Source of the DNA: Planctomycetia bacterium
GTDB taxonomy: Bacteria; Planctomycetota; Brocadiia; Brocadiales; Brocadiaceae
Assembly (NCBI GenBank): GCA_015075005.1
Contig: JABTVC010000003.1
Coordinates: 1-64,000 of the forward strand
DNA: 64,000 nucleotides
Reading direction: 5' to 3'
The translations under genes were made by a program, and so were the position numbers. The number at the start of each line of letters is the position of its first letter. Position 1 is the first letter of the stretch. This document shows positions 45,060 to 55,538 of the stretch, one piece after another. The notes under the pieces were generated by a model, which saw only the letters and a program-made list of their open reading frames with translations, was not told where the DNA came from and made no database searches.

Positions 45060-48000
45060 ATGAGTCGTAAGATGGTAACGGTTGACGGCTGTACAGCGTG
45101 TGCACATGTGGTGCATGCCACGAATGAAATTATAACAATTTATCCCATAACGCCTTCTTCGGCCATTGCGGAGATCTGCGATGCAAAATCTGCAGCAGGG
45201 CAGGTGAATATATGGGGGTCGGTGCCGAAGGTAAGCCAGATGCAGTCTGAGGCTGGTGTTGCAGGGGCTGTTCATGGCTCTCTTACCACCGGCGCCCTGG
45301 CTACTACGATTTCAGCCTCGCAAGGGCTTCTTTTGATTATCCCTAATATGTACAAGATTGCGGGGGAGCTGACACCCACGGTCTTTCACATAACCGCCCG
45401 TTCCCTGGCATGTCAGGGGTTGTCTATCTTTGGAGATCATTCAGATGTTATGGCTGCACGCTCTACAGGTTTTGCCATGCTGTGCTCGAAAAACGTACAA
45501 GAGGCTATGGACTTTGCCCTAATTGCACAGGCGGCTAGCCTTGAATCCAGGATACCCTTCATGCACTTCTTCGATGGGTTCAGGACGTCCCACGAGGTGC
45601 AGAAGATCGAGGAGGTTTCTTTTGATGCCATGCGGGCAATGATCGATGATGAGCATGTTATAGCCCATCGCAAGAGGGGTCTTACCCCTGACAATCCTAA
45701 TATCCGCGGTACCTCCCAGAACCCTGATGTTTACTTCCAGGGAAGGGAAACGGTTAATAAATATTATAATGCAACTCCTGCTATTGTACAGAAGGCAATG
45801 GATAAATTTGCGAAGATTGCTGGTCGCCAGTACAAACTCTTTGATTACTGTGGTGCAACCAACGCTGAACGTATTATTATCATTATGGGTTCAGCCGGAG
45901 AAACAGTGTCCAATACCATCCGGGCACTCAATGCAAAGGGAGAAAAACTGGGACTTATTCAGGTAAGGCTTTACCGGCCATTTGATATAGCCGCCTTTGC
46001 CGCCAGCTTACCTGCGAGTGTAAAGGCGATTGCGGTTCTTGACCGTACCAAGGAACCTGGCGCAATTGGCGAGCCTTTATATCTGGATGTCAGGACGGCA
46101 ATTGGTGAAGCGATGGATAAAGGGCTGACTCCATTCAAAGATTATCCCGTTGTTGTTGGAGGTCGTTATGGACTCGGTTCAAAGGATTTCACGCCAGCTA
46201 TGGTAAAGTCCGTGTTTGACAATATCGCACAGAGCAAACCCAGAAACCACTTTACTATTGGTATAAATGATGATGTTACCGGTACCAGCCTGAATTATGA
46301 CGAATCCTTTACGATAGAAGGGAAAGAGGCGTACCGGGCATTGTTTTATGGGCTGGGTGCGGATGGCACCGTTGGCGCTAATAAGAATACGATTAAGATT
46401 ATTGGGGGCGAAACAGAAAACTATGCACAGGGTTACTTCGTGTATGATTCAAAGAAGTCTGGTTCAACGACGGTATCACATCTGCGCTTTGGGAAAGACA
46501 AGATACTGAATCCATACCTGGTCACAAAGGCAAATTTCATTGCCTGTCATAATCCTTCATTCCTTGAGAAATTCGACATGTTATCCCATGCGGAGGAAGG
46601 TGCAACATTTCTCCTGACTACTTCAAAAAATAAGGATGAGATATGGGACAGCCTTCCGATGGAAGTACAGGAACACCTTATCTCCCGGAAGATGAAGTTC
46701 TATATTATCGATGCCATTTCCCTTGCCGAAGAGATTGGGTTGGGTACAAGGATTAATACCATTATGCAGACTGCCTTCTTTGTCATTTCCGCGATTATTC
46801 CTAAAGAAGAGGCCATTGATGCGATCAAGGCAGAGCTTAAAAAGACGTATAGTAAAAAGGGTGAGGATGTGGTGAAGATGAACTACGCATCGGTAGACAG
46901 CGCGCTCAAAAATATTGTCGAGGTAAAGATACCGGGCAAGGTTACCAGCACGATCAGGATGCGACCACCGGTGCCTGAAGATGCACCTGAATTTGTCAGG
47001 AAGGTAACAGCCAGGATGATTGCCAATAAAGGAGATTCCCTGCCTGTTTCAGCCATGCCTGCTGACGGTACCTGGCCGACAGGGACGACCCAATATGAAA
47101 AGAGGAATATCGGGGTATACATACCGGAGTGGGAGCCTGATGCCTGTATTCAGTGTGGTCAGTGTTCATTTGTCTGCCCCCATGCAACCATCCGGATAAA
47201 GGCGTATGACCCTGTATTGTTAAAGGCTGCGCCTCCGGCTTTCAAGTCGGTTGACGCAACGGGCAAAGAAATGGGAGGGCTTAAGTTTACTGTCCAGGTA
47301 GCGCCTGAGGATTGCACCGGCTGTGGCTCATGTGTATTCAATTGTCCTGGTCAAAAGAAGGATGCGCAGGGGAACAAGATACCCGGCGTCAAGGCGATCA
47401 ATATGAAGCTTCAGGAACCGCTTCGCCATCAGGAGGCAGAGAATTATGAGTTTTTCCTCGACCTCCCCGAAACGGATACTTCGAAGTTTAATGTTAATTC
47501 AGTAAAAGGGAGCCAGTTTGTAAAGCCGCTCATTGAGTATCACAGTGCCTGCCCAGGGTGTGGAGAAACTCCTTACATCAAGCTCCTTACTCAATTGTTG
47601 GGTGATCGTTTGATTATTGCCAATGCAACAGGGTGTTCTTCCATTTACGGAGGAAATTTGCCGACAACGCCTTACACCAAGAATGCGGATGGGCGGGGAC
47701 CAGCATGGTCGAATTCCCTCTTTGAAGATACGGCTGAATTTGGGCTTGGAATGCGTCAAACCGTGGATAAGTTTTACTCACAGGCGGTAGAATTATTGGA
47801 CAAGCTGGTAAAGACGCCTGCGTATACAGAGGCAAAAGAACTCTTTGAGTCATTGAAAAATACAGATCAGTCTAACCAGGCGGAAATCGATAAGCAGAGG
47901 TTACGTGTGGAAGAATTGAAAAAGAGGCTTTCAAAAGATACCTCGCCGGATGCAAAGCATCTCCTTTCTCTGGCCGATTACCTTGTGAAGAAATCGGTAT

Positions 48001-48641
48001 GGTCTATTGGTGGTGATGGATGGGGTTACGACATTGGATATGGCGGGGTTGACCACGTGCTGGCATCGGGTGAAAACATAAAGCTCCTGATTATGGATAC
48101 CGAGGTTTATTCTAATACAGGTGGACAGATGTCTAAGGCAACGCCGCTTGGTGCGATTGCCCAGTTTGCTGCAGGCGGTAAGAGGACTCCCAAAAAGAAT
48201 ATTGGTTTGATGATGGCTACCTATGGTAAGGTATACGTTGCCCAGGTAGCATTCGGGGCAAATCTTGCCCAAACAGTCAGGGCATTTACGGAAGCCTCAG
48301 CATACAACGGACCATCGCTCATTGTCGCATATTCAGTTTGTATTGCACATGGCTTTGACATGAGCAGGGGCATCGAGCAGCAGAAAAAGGCCGTTGCAAG
48401 TGGTTATTGGCCTCTCTATCGTTACAATCCGCAGCTCGAAGCAGAGGGAAAGAATCCCCTGGTCATTGACAGCAAAGACCCGTCAGTCCCTTTCGAAGAG
48501 TACGCCTACAAAGAAAATCGCTATCGTGCACTGAAGGCAAGCAATCCGGAAGTAGCGGCAGCGCTTATGAAGCAGGCGGAAGTGGAAATTCAGAGAAGAT
48601 GGAAACTGCTCAAGCACCAGGCAGCGTGGTCGCCCGTATGA
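45060..48641 (+). CDS. nifJ: pyruvate:ferredoxin (flavodoxin) oxidoreductase
   Basis: A single-chain enzyme of 1193 aa that converts pyruvate and CoA to acetyl-CoA with reduction of ferredoxin, or fixes CO2 in the reverse direction. The N-terminal domain starts VDGCTACAHVVHATNEIITI with YPITPSSAIAE. Two ferredoxin sites lie at CIQCGQCSFVCPHA and CTGCGSCVFNCPG (about 697-770). A TPP domain with CPGCGETPYIKLL, GCSSIYGGNLPTTPY and GDGWGYDIGYGGVDHVLASG closes the chain. In an autotrophic anammox-type cell it would serve carbon fixation; that is inference. Confidence 0.96.
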   Translation: MSRKMVTVDGCTACAHVVHATNEIITIYPITPSSAIAEICDAKSAAGQVNIWGSVPKVSQMQSEAGVAGAVHGSLTTGALATTISASQGLLLIIPNMYKIAGELTPTVFHITARSLACQGLSIFGDHSDVMAARSTGFAMLCSKNVQEAMDFALIAQAASLESRIPFMHFFDGFRTSHEVQKIEEVSFDAMRAMIDDEHVIAHRKRGLTPDNPNIRGTSQNPDVYFQGRETVNKYYNATPAIVQKAMDKFAKIAGRQYKLFDYCGATNAERIIIIMGSAGETVSNTIRALNAKGEKLGLIQVRLYRPFDIAAFAASLPASVKAIAVLDRTKEPGAIGEPLYLDVRTAIGEAMDKGLTPFKDYPVVVGGRYGLGSKDFTPAMVKSVFDNIAQSKPRNHFTIGINDDVTGTSLNYDESFTIEGKEAYRALFYGLGADGTVGANKNTIKIIGGETENYAQGYFVYDSKKSGSTTVSHLRFGKDKILNPYLVTKANFIACHNPSFLEKFDMLSHAEEGATFLLTTSKNKDEIWDSLPMEVQEHLISRKMKFYIIDAISLAEEIGLGTRINTIMQTAFFVISAIIPKEEAIDAIKAELKKTYSKKGEDVVKMNYASVDSALKNIVEVKIPGKVTSTIRMRPPVPEDAPEFVRKVTARMIANKGDSLPVSAMPADGTWPTGTTQYEKRNIGVYIPEWEPDACIQCGQCSFVCPHATIRIKAYDPVLLKAAPPAFKSVDATGKEMGGLKFTVQVAPEDCTGCGSCVFNCPGQKKDAQGNKIPGVKAINMKLQEPLRHQEAENYEFFLDLPETDTSKFNVNSVKGSQFVKPLIEYHSACPGCGETPYIKLLTQLLGDRLIIANATGCSSIYGGNLPTTPYTKNADGRGPAWSNSLFEDTAEFGLGMRQTVDKFYSQAVELLDKLVKTPAYTEAKELFESLKNTDQSNQAEIDKQRLRVEELKKRLSKDTSPDAKHLLSLADYLVKKSVWSIGGDGWGYDIGYGGVDHVLASGENIKLLIMDTEVYSNTGGQMSKATPLGAIAQFAAGGKRTPKKNIGLMMATYGKVYVAQVAFGANLAQTVRAFTEASAYNGPSLIVAYSVCIAHGFDMSRGIEQQKKAVASGYWPLYRYNPQLEAEGKNPLVIDSKDPSVPFEEYAYKENRYRALKASNPEVAAALMKQAEVEIQRRWKLLKHQAAWSPV

Positions 48642-48730
48642 TGTGTATTAACCACAAAGGTCAAAAAGTGCACAAAGAAGTTGTAATACCAGAACAATTT
48701 TCAGCAGAGAACGATGAGCTTACAGAGAAA

Positions 48731-48813
48731 CTAAGAGGTTGAGAAATGGCGAGGCGGAGAGATTGTTGGCCACAACTACTCCTCTTCCCAATTCTCACCT
48801 TCTTGGGTTTTTT
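48731..48813 (+). terminator. long imperfect hairpin with T run after nifJ
   Basis: CTAAGAGGTTGAGAAATGG (from 48731) is nearly complementary to CCAATTCTCACCTTCTTGG (ending 48806), with about 37 bases between, then GTTTTTTC. It lies 90 bases after the nifJ stop and before a convergent gene. It may be a terminator or a small MITE used as one. Confidence 0.55.
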
Positions 48814-48840
48814 CTCTACGTTTACCGTGCGTTTCAGACG

Positions 48841-49326
48841 TTAATATTCGTCCAAATGATACCATTCCGCATTTTCAAGCCAATTTTGCGGCCGTGAAAT
48901 GAAATTAAGGATGTTTTCCAGTATCCAATAATGTTTTTTTTCTTCCTCAGCCATCTTCAAAAAGAGTTCTTTTTGCGATTGATCATTTACCTCCGTGGCC
49001 TTTTCTGAGTAAAATTCCTGACTTTTTTTCTCGATTTCCTGAGCCTTTTTATATAAGTCCTTTTGTGAGATATTCACACTGACGGTATCTTTCGCTTCCT
49101 GCATCTCCACGAAAATATTTTTCACGTTTGATAGTATGTCCGTATGGGGAGGCTGAATTTTTTCATTCTTTTTCATCTTCTGTAAAATATCGTAATGCCT
49201 TACCTCTGCATCAGCCAGCATGCCCAATATTTTTTTAAGCCCGGCATTGTTAATCTTTTGAGCTGAATCACGGTAATAGTTCTCGCCGTCTTTTTCCATA
49301 CGCATTGCATAGTCATATACATTCAT
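48841..49326 (-). CDS. ferritin-like/rubrerythrin-type diiron protein
   Basis: The 161-aa protein has two helix pairs with acidic metal ligands: EKDGENYYRDS and LADAEVRHYDIL in the first half (E..H pattern), and SQEFYSEKATEV and MAEEEKKHYWILENI in the second. This is the diiron four-helix bundle of ferritin-like proteins. The rubredoxin domain of true rubrerythrins is missing. It probably guards against peroxide or oxygen in an anaerobe, which is inferred. AGGAGG lies 9 bases upstream. Confidence 0.8.
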   Translation of the reverse strand: MNVYDYAMRMEKDGENYYRDSAQKINNAGLKKILGMLADAEVRHYDILQKMKKNEKIQPPHTDILSNVKNIFVEMQEAKDTVSVNISQKDLYKKAQEIEKKSQEFYSEKATEVNDQSQKELFLKMAEEEKKHYWILENILNFISRPQNWLENAEWYHLDEY

Positions 49327-49417
49327 TTTTGCAACCTCCTGTTTTCGCTTGGACAGATTACAACAAAAGAGTTTCAGGTTCTTAAAAAAAGAGTATTTAT
49401 TTGAAAAGACAGTATTT

Positions 49418-50440
49418 TCAAATTAATTCTTCCATCTCAGACTTCGGAGCGCGCATCATGAGATTGCTTACCGCCTCCAACGGATTTTTGTTTGTAAAGA
49501 GCACGGCATAGATTTCATTCGTGATGGGCATTTCCACGTTAAATTTACGGGAAAGAGCCACAACGGATTTCGTAGTCCATACACCTTCCGCAATCTGCTC
49601 CATCCCCTCCAGAATTTCTTGTAATTTTTTTCCTTTTCCAATCTGTTCGCCAACCCGGCGGTTTCTCCCATAAGGACTGATACAGGTCGTTATTAAGTCA
49701 CCCAAACCGGCAAGTCCGGAAAAGGTACTTCTGTTCGCTCCCATGGCAATGCCGAGACGGCTAATTTCTACCAATCCGCGGGAAATAAGGGCAGCCTTTG
49801 AATTATCTCCAAATTTCAGGCCATCGCATATGCCTGCTGCTATAGCGATCACATTTTTCATTGCAGCGCCCAACTCAACACCTGCCATATCGGGGTTTGT
49901 GTAAACCCGGAATCTGTCTGTGGTAAACACCCCCTGGACGACTCGCGCCAGGTTACTATCCTTTGACGATGCAACAATGGTAGTGGGTAATCCACGTGCT
50001 ACCTCTTCAGCATGACTTGGACCCAGGAGCAGAGAAGTGGGCGGCTTTCCCAACACGTTGGCAATAATCTCACTGGGCGTCATGAGCGTTTCATTTTCAA
50101 TCCCTTTGGTAACACTAACAATCGGCACCTCATGAGCAAAGATACCCTTAAATTTCATAAGTACAGAGCGCAGGTAAGGGGTAGGAGTTGCAGATACAAT
50201 GAGTTGTGTGTCCCTCATGTTGTTTGAAATATCAGAAGTAATGCATATTCCGGAAGGTATCGGAAAGCCTTTTAAATATTTGATATTTTCTTTTTTTTCC
50301 TTTAAATATTCCACGTATGACGGGTCAGCACCCCACAGCGTAACTTCGTAACCCTTTTTATGTAAAAGAATAGCAAGGGTGGTTCCCCAGCCACCGTTTC
50401 CAATAACTGCTATTTTTTTAATAAACAAATTTGAAGTCAT
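49418..50440 (-). CDS. gpsA: glycerol-3-phosphate dehydrogenase [NAD(P)+]
   Basis: It makes sn-glycerol-3-phosphate for phospholipids. The NAD fold opens with IAVIGNGGWGTTLAILL (residues 10-26). Further motifs are LLLGPSHAEEVARGLPT, AAMKNVIAIAAGICDGLKFG with the catalytic Lys, and GLAGLGDLITTCISPYGRNR. Length 340 aa is usual. It follows glyA after a terminator, on the same strand. Confidence 0.96.
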   Translation of the reverse strand: MTSNLFIKKIAVIGNGGWGTTLAILLHKKGYEVTLWGADPSYVEYLKEKKENIKYLKGFPIPSGICITSDISNNMRDTQLIVSATPTPYLRSVLMKFKGIFAHEVPIVSVTKGIENETLMTPSEIIANVLGKPPTSLLLGPSHAEEVARGLPTTIVASSKDSNLARVVQGVFTTDRFRVYTNPDMAGVELGAAMKNVIAIAAGICDGLKFGDNSKAALISRGLVEISRLGIAMGANRSTFSGLAGLGDLITTCISPYGRNRRVGEQIGKGKKLQEILEGMEQIAEGVWTTKSVVALSRKFNVEMPITNEIYAVLFTNKNPLEAVSNLMMRAPKSEMEELI

Positions 50441-50456
50441 CTGTCACTGACCGGTT

Positions 50457-50485
50457 TAAAAAACAGGGCCGGATTACTCCAGCCC
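50457..50485 (-). terminator. rho-independent terminator after glyA
   Basis: On the minus strand AGGGCTGGA pairs with TCCGGCCCT (nine pairs, one G-U) around a GTAA loop, followed by a G and six T residues. It lies 42 bases after the glyA stop and just before the gpsA start. Confidence 0.85.
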
Positions 50486-50526
50486 TTGAAATATCACATA
50501 AAAACTGTAAATAAATGCATACATTC

Positions 50527-51786
50527 TTATTTTGCAACCTTGCATGCCTCTGTTGCATACAACGGATGCGCAGAACAAAGAGTCCTAACCGTTTTTCGAA
50601 CCTCATCTTTCACCCTGGCATCGTTTGGCTGCGAAAGGACTTTGTCGATACACTCTGCTATTTTAACGACCTCTGCCTCTTTCATACCTCTTGAAGTAAT
50701 AGTGGGTGTCCCAATACGGATGCCACTCGGTTCATTTGCGCCCCTTTCATCAAAAGGAATCGTATTTCTATTGAGGATAATATCTGCGGTTTCTAACAAT
50801 TCCTGGGCATCTTTCCCTGGAATACCCTTACTGCGTAAATCGATGAGGAAGAGATGATTGTCCGTTCCACCAGATACAAGATCATATCCCCTCTTAACAA
50901 ATTCCTGTGCCATTGCCTGTGCATTTTTTACTGTTTGAATCTGGCATTGCTTGAATTCTTCTGTCATTGCCTCCTTAAATGCGACTGCCTTTGCTGCGAT
51001 GATGTGCATAAAAGGACCGCCCTGAATTCCCGGAAAAACCACAGAATCTACTTGTTTTGCGTACTTTGCTTTGCATAAGATTAAACCCCCTCTGGGGCCA
51101 CGCAGTGTTTTGTGAGTCGTCGTGGTAACAAAATCCGCATAGGGTACCGGATTGGGATGTGCTCCGCCGGCGACAAGCCCGGCAATATGGGCAATGTCAG
51201 CCATAAAATATGCTCCAACCTCATCCGCGATTTTTCTGAATCGCGGGAAGTCGAGTATTCTGGGATATGCACTTGCGCCAGCAATGATTATATGGGGTTT
51301 TGTTTTAAGGGCAATAGCCCGAACCTCGTCGTAATCAATATATCCCGTATCTTTCTTTACACCATAATGGGTAATATCGTACAGCATGCCTGAGAAGTTC
51401 TTTTTGAATCCGTGGGTAAGGTGGACGCCGTGCGACAAATCCATTCCCAGCATACGGTCTCCCGGTTTTAGCACAGCAAAACAAACGGCCATATTTGCCT
51501 GCGAACCTGCGTGTGGCTGCACGTTGGCGTGTTCTGCCCCAAAAATCTGTTTTGCACGTTCAATTGCCAGCATTTCTACGGTATCTACATTTTTACACCC
51601 CGCATACCATCGTCTTCCCGAATAACCCTCGGCATATTTATTGGTCATAGAAGAGCCCTGGGCTTCCTGTACTGCAGGGCTACAAATGTTTTCGGATGCA
51701 ATCAGGTCAATAGTATTTTGCTGCCTTTCCGATTCCTCTTGTATGGCCTGCCAAACTTTCGGATCTGCGTTTTTTAGTGTAATCAT
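50527..51786 (-). CDS. glyA: serine hydroxymethyltransferase
   Basis: It converts serine and tetrahydrofolate to glycine and methylene-THF, the main C1 source. The 419-aa protein shows [20 protein letters not shown] and [14 protein letters not shown] at the start, [20 protein letters not shown], and the PLP lysine in [14 protein letters not shown] (about 227-240). The C-terminus has [14 protein letters not shown]. All motifs are in place. Confidence 0.97.
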   Translation of the reverse strand: MITLKNADPKVWQAIQEESERQQNTIDLIASENICSPAVQEAQGSSMTNKYAEGYSGRRWYAGCKNVDTVEMLAIERAKQIFGAEHANVQPHAGSQANMAVCFAVLKPGDRMLGMDLSHGVHLTHGFKKNFSGMLYDITHYGVKKDTGYIDYDEVRAIALKTKPHIIIAGASAYPRILDFPRFRKIADEVGAYFMADIAHIAGLVAGGAHPNPVPYADFVTTTTHKTLRGPRGGLILCKAKYAKQVDSVVFPGIQGGPFMHIIAAKAVAFKEAMTEEFKQCQIQTVKNAQAMAQEFVKRGYDLVSGGTDNHLFLIDLRSKGIPGKDAQELLETADIILNRNTIPFDERGANEPSGIRIGTPTITSRGMKEAEVVKIAECIDKVLSQPNDARVKDEVRKTVRTLCSAHPLYATEACKVAK

Positions 51787-51899
51787 CTTTTTTGCTCTGT
51801 CCTTTAAAATAGGTTTCCTGTGGTGCCGCCTCTCGTAGTCGGCATTGGGGAATTAATTACTCCCCACGCTAAGAACTTGCTATTACGATCTTTGGAAAT

Positions 51900-53001
51900 T
51901 TAATGAGTTTTAACCATTCTCCATTTTAGATAGGCTTCCATAAACTCGTCAATTTGACCATCCAGTACAGCCTGTGTATTCCCTGTCTCTTTACCGGTGC
52001 GCAAATCCTTCACAAGAGAATAGGGTTGTAAAACATACGACCGGATTTGATGACCCCATGCAATTTCACCCTTCTCATCATATGCCGCAGAAAGTTCCTT
52101 CTCCCTTTCCATTTCTTTTATCTGATACATTTTTGCCTTTAACATACTCATGGCCATGCGTCGATTCTGGTGTTGTGAACGTTCACTCTGGCATTGCACA
52201 ACAATCCCCGTAGGGATATGAGTAATACGAACGGCGGAAGATGTCTTGTTTACATGTTGTCCACCAGCCCCTGATGCACGATAGGTGTCAACCCGTAACT
52301 CATCTTCGTCAATTTCAATTTCTTCTTCCTCTTCAATTTCCGGAAGTACATCGACCGCGGCAAACGATGTATGTCTCCGTGCATTTGCATCAAAGGGCGA
52401 TATCCGCACTAACCGATGTACACCGATTTCAGATTTTAGGTATCCGTAAACATAGTCACCCTTTACGAGTGCGGTGATTCGTTTAATGCCAGCCTCTTCA
52501 CCAGGTAATACATCAATAAGTGAGAGTGTGTGTCCGCTTTTTTCAACCCAACGGCTATACATGCGGAACAGCATGGATACCCAATCGCACGACTCTGTTC
52601 CGCCAGCCCCTGCATAAATACTCAAATAAGCACTACAATGGTCATGAGATTCTCCAAGTAATGTTCGCAATTCGAATTTCTCAAGCTTTTGCGTGAAGGA
52701 CTTAACGTCTTTAACGACCTCGTCCGCTGCTTGTTCATCGTGTTCTTCTTCCACGAGCAAAGATAAGCACTCGATGTCATCCAATGCCTTCTGTAATTCC
52801 AGAAGGGGCAGGATAATTCCCTTGAGTGATTTTAATTTTCTGATAGTTTCTTGTGCCTTATCCTTATTCTCCCAAAAGCCCGGTGAAGAGGATTGTTCTT
52901 CCAGGGCTGACCGCTCTTTTTCTTTATTTTTCAGGTCAAAGAGAGTCCCTCAGGTGGACTAAACGTTCCCGAAGTGTGGATAATTCCTTATTACTGATCA
53001 T
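51900..53001 (-). CDS. prfB: peptide chain release factor 2 with programmed +1 frameshift
   Basis: The gene runs as 53001-52939 then 52937-51900. The first 21 codons start MISNKELSTLRERLVHLRDS and end CTT, followed by an in-frame TGA. A +1 shift gives GAC and the frame stays open for 345 codons, so the protein is 366 aa, normal for RF2. The release domain shows GGTESCDWVSML near the middle and the GGQ loop in YRASGAGGQHVNKTSSAVRI. AGGGAC lies three bases before CTT, as in E. coli. The gene is autoregulated: low RF2 lets ribosomes slip. Confidence 0.95.
52935..52950 (-). promoter_or_regulatory. RF2 recoding site
   Basis: On the minus strand the site reads AGGGACTCTCTTTGAC: an internal Shine-Dalgarno-like AGGGA, three bases, then the slippery CTT and TGAC. 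The spacing equals the E. coli prfB signal. Confidence 0.93.
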
Positions 53002-53370
53002 ACTTACGATACCTCAATTAAAGATGAGAAATTGCTATTGGTTGTTTGGCATACCCTGAAACACCTAAGGTGATACCACTTAAAAAGCGCGGGGCAAAAT
53101 AACCAACAGGCTCCTGCGGCTAAACAGATTGGGGTAAAAAAGCCAAAATGTGTAATTAAGATATAAAATTATAAATTATAAATTATGTATATGTCAATAT
53201 AGAATTTGGAATTGACTTGAATAGAAAATATTCTTATCATGTTTTTATCTGTTTGCCTGATAACTTCAATAAGGCTTTGATGGCATTCGACCGATGCCGC
53301 AGGCCTAAGAGAATCTTATTTTAATAAATCGGTTTGTAATAAAAACAGGTCTCAATAAATAAAGGCAATT
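53002..53370. other. divergent AT-rich region between prfB and rsmD
   Basis: No gene is supported. A short direct repeat of ATAAATT units lies near 53165-53186. Promoters of both flanking genes should be here but no clear box was assigned. Confidence 0.5.
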
Positions 53371-53929
53371 GTGCGTGTAATAGCTGGAAGTGCAAGGGCA
53401 TACCTCTCAGCCCGGTAAAAGGAATTACGACAAGGCCTGTACTAGACAGGATAAAGGATCCTTATTTAATATACTCGCGGGGTTATTCCTGAGAGTCGCG
53501 TTATCGATATGTACGCAGAATACGGTGCAATTGGAATAGAGGCATTAAGCCGGGGGCAAAAATCCTGTATTTTTAGAGAGCGACTCGTCGGCTATTCACG
53601 TTATTAAAAAAATCTTGAGGCGACCAGACTTCATGGTAATGCGCAGGTACTAAAATACGATGTGTTTGAAATTACTCCTTATCTCGAGAAAAACAATATA
53701 GCCGTCGATTTGATATTTGCCAGTCCACCATATCCCCTTATCGAAAAAAGCTTATACAGAGACAAACTCTTGACCTTGTTTTCCTCTTTATGCAGCAAAT
53801 TATTCATTACAACCGGGCGGTCTGATAATGTTGCAACACAGAAAAACAGATTTTGAAATAGCGCCGGCGGTCTTTTGCTTAGAATTATTTGACACACGAA
53901 TTTATGGTGACACACAACTTTCTTTTTAA
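53371..53929 (+). pseudogene. rsmD: 16S rRNA (guanine-N2)-methyltransferase RsmD, frameshifted
   Basis: Pieces in several frames rebuild RsmD: VRVIAGSARG, ITTRPVLDRIK, SLFNILAG, VIDMYAEYGAIGIEALSRG, ESDSSAIHVIKKNLEATRLH, LIFASPPYPLI and the end FDTRIYGDTQLSF. At least four single bases are missing. They lie in G, T or A runs: after AGTGCAAG, in GCGGGG, in the run before AGAGAGCG, and in AAAAAAA. The catalytic motif reads SPPY instead of DPPY and the SAM motif YAEYGAIG is also unusual. Homopolymer errors explain most breaks; the odd motifs hint at some real drift. Confidence 0.75.
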
Positions 53930-53956
53930 GAATACAACAAGACAGGAATATCCTTT

Positions 53957-54845
53957 ATGAAATACTGGCAAGAACAAGGGAAACTGAAAATTGCAGCACC
54001 TGCAAAGATCAACCTTTCCTCGAAATCTTAGGTAAGCGGCCAGACGGTTATCACGAGATTGAAACGGTTTGCAGGGAATTAGCCTCTATGATTATATCTC
54101 TATGGAAGATTCTGGTAAAGGCATGGAATTTACTTGCTCAAATCCCAAACTTTCTGTTGGCGAGGATAACCTTGTTTTGAAAGCCGTCCGTATCTTTCAG
54201 AAAGAATCAGGAATTTCCAGGGGGGTAAAAATACATTTAGAGAAGGGGATACCCGTTGGGGCTGGCCTTGGCGGCGGAAGTAGCGACGCTGTGGCTACTT
54301 TGTTTGGATTAAATAAGCTATGGCAGGTTGGGTACGATGAAGGAAAACTGGTATCACTAGCCGGGGAATTAGGTTCAGACACCCCATTTTTTGTTTTCGG
54401 AAATACAGCGATATGCAAGGGAAGGGGAGAGTTGGTCACTCCATGTGTCTTACCTGTACCATATACTTACATAATACTGTATCCAAGGTTCGAGGTCAGT
54501 ACCGCAACCGTTTACAATAATTTCAAAATTGTCTTGACAAAAAATTTAAAAGATGTTAGTTTTTTCCTCCAAGCGTTAGCGTCGGGAAATCCGGAAAGAT
54601 TGGGGGCTAGCTTATATAATCGATTGGAAGACGTTGTCTTTCGTCTCTATCCGGACATCGGAAAAATAAAAAAAACGTTGGCAAAGTTTGATTTTTGTGG
54701 CACACTTTTATCCGGAAGCGGATCCGCTTTATATGGCTTATGCAAGGGGGAAAGAGATTCGAAGGAAATTGAACGACAAATAAAGATGCTTGATGTTGGC
54801 GATGTGTTTGTGGTAACCAGCGATGTCAATGGCAATGCTAAGTGA
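53957..54845 (+). pseudogene. ispE: 4-diphosphocytidyl-2-C-methyl-D-erythritol kinase, two frameshifts
   Basis: IspE phosphorylates CDP-ME in the MEP isoprenoid pathway. The start MKYWQEQGKLKIAAPAKINL is normal; one T appears to be missing at AACCTTTCCTCG near 54015, and one A at GGTTTGCAGG near 54070. From 54069 the frame is intact: GISLYDYISM, VGAGLGGGSSDAVATLFGL with the GHMP ATP loop, TPFFVFGNTAICKGRGE and LLSGSGSALYGLC. Being essential, it is more likely misread than dead. It lies between rsmD and spoVG. Confidence 0.85.
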
Positions 54846-54865
54846 ACAGAAAGGGAGATGGAACT

Positions 54866-55327
54866 GTGAATATTACTGAAGTCCGGGTAAAGTTAACAGA
54901 TGCTAAGAAGAATAGATTGCAGGCTTTTTGTAGCATTACGATAGATGATGACTTTGTCGTAAGGGATCTGAAGGTTATCGAAGGGCACAAGGGGGCGTTT
55001 GTGGCTATGCCCAGCAGAAAGCTCACGGATAGATGCCCAAAATGTGGCGGCAAAAACCACCTGATGTCGCAATATTGTAATGATTGTGGTACTAAATTGA
55101 ATGAAAAACGCGCATCCAGGGGTGCAGGTAGGTTAAAATTGCATGCAGATACAGCCCATCCAATAAATTCAAGTTGCAGAGAACTGATACAGGAAAAGGT
55201 GCTCACCGCTTACAAAGAAGAGGTGGAGAACTCTCAGAAGCCCGATTACAAGCCCGCAAAATATGAGGATATGGATGACGTTGATTTTGATGATATAGAT
55301 GACTTAGAATCGGAAAAAGAAGAGTAG
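54866..55327 (+). CDS. spoVG: SpoVG-like protein with inserted zinc ribbon
   Basis: From the GTG at 54866 the protein is 153 aa. MNITEVRVKL, FCSITIDDDFVVRDLKVIEG and GAFVAMPSRKL match SpoVG. In SpoVG the chain then goes on to AHPIN; here about 35 residues with CPKC (57-60) and CNDC (71-74) come first, then DTAHPINSSCRELIQEKVL, then a highly acidic tail (DDVDFDDIDDLESEKEE). So a zinc ribbon is inserted in the middle. SpoVG binds nucleic acids and modulates gene expression. A GTG at 54842 overlapping the ispE stop is a longer alternative. AAAGGGAG lies 7 bases before the preferred start. Confidence 0.82.
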   Translation: MNITEVRVKLTDAKKNRLQAFCSITIDDDFVVRDLKVIEGHKGAFVAMPSRKLTDRCPKCGGKNHLMSQYCNDCGTKLNEKRASRGAGRLKLHADTAHPINSSCRELIQEKVLTAYKEEVENSQKPDYKPAKYEDMDDVDFDDIDDLESEKEE

Positions 55328-55538
55328 GTAAAATAGATGGTTTCATGAGTAAATTAGTTCTCTCTGTTTTCATGCCAGACTCTGAATTTTAACAAGGCCT
55401 TTCCTTAGTTTATCGGAATGCGAATCAATTCCCTGTAAAACATATCAAAAGGCGCTGTTCAGAGGGTATTACTGTATTTCAATTTCTTTGTATCTTCATT
55501 GGGTATATTGATAACTATTTTCACAACGCGACAATCGA

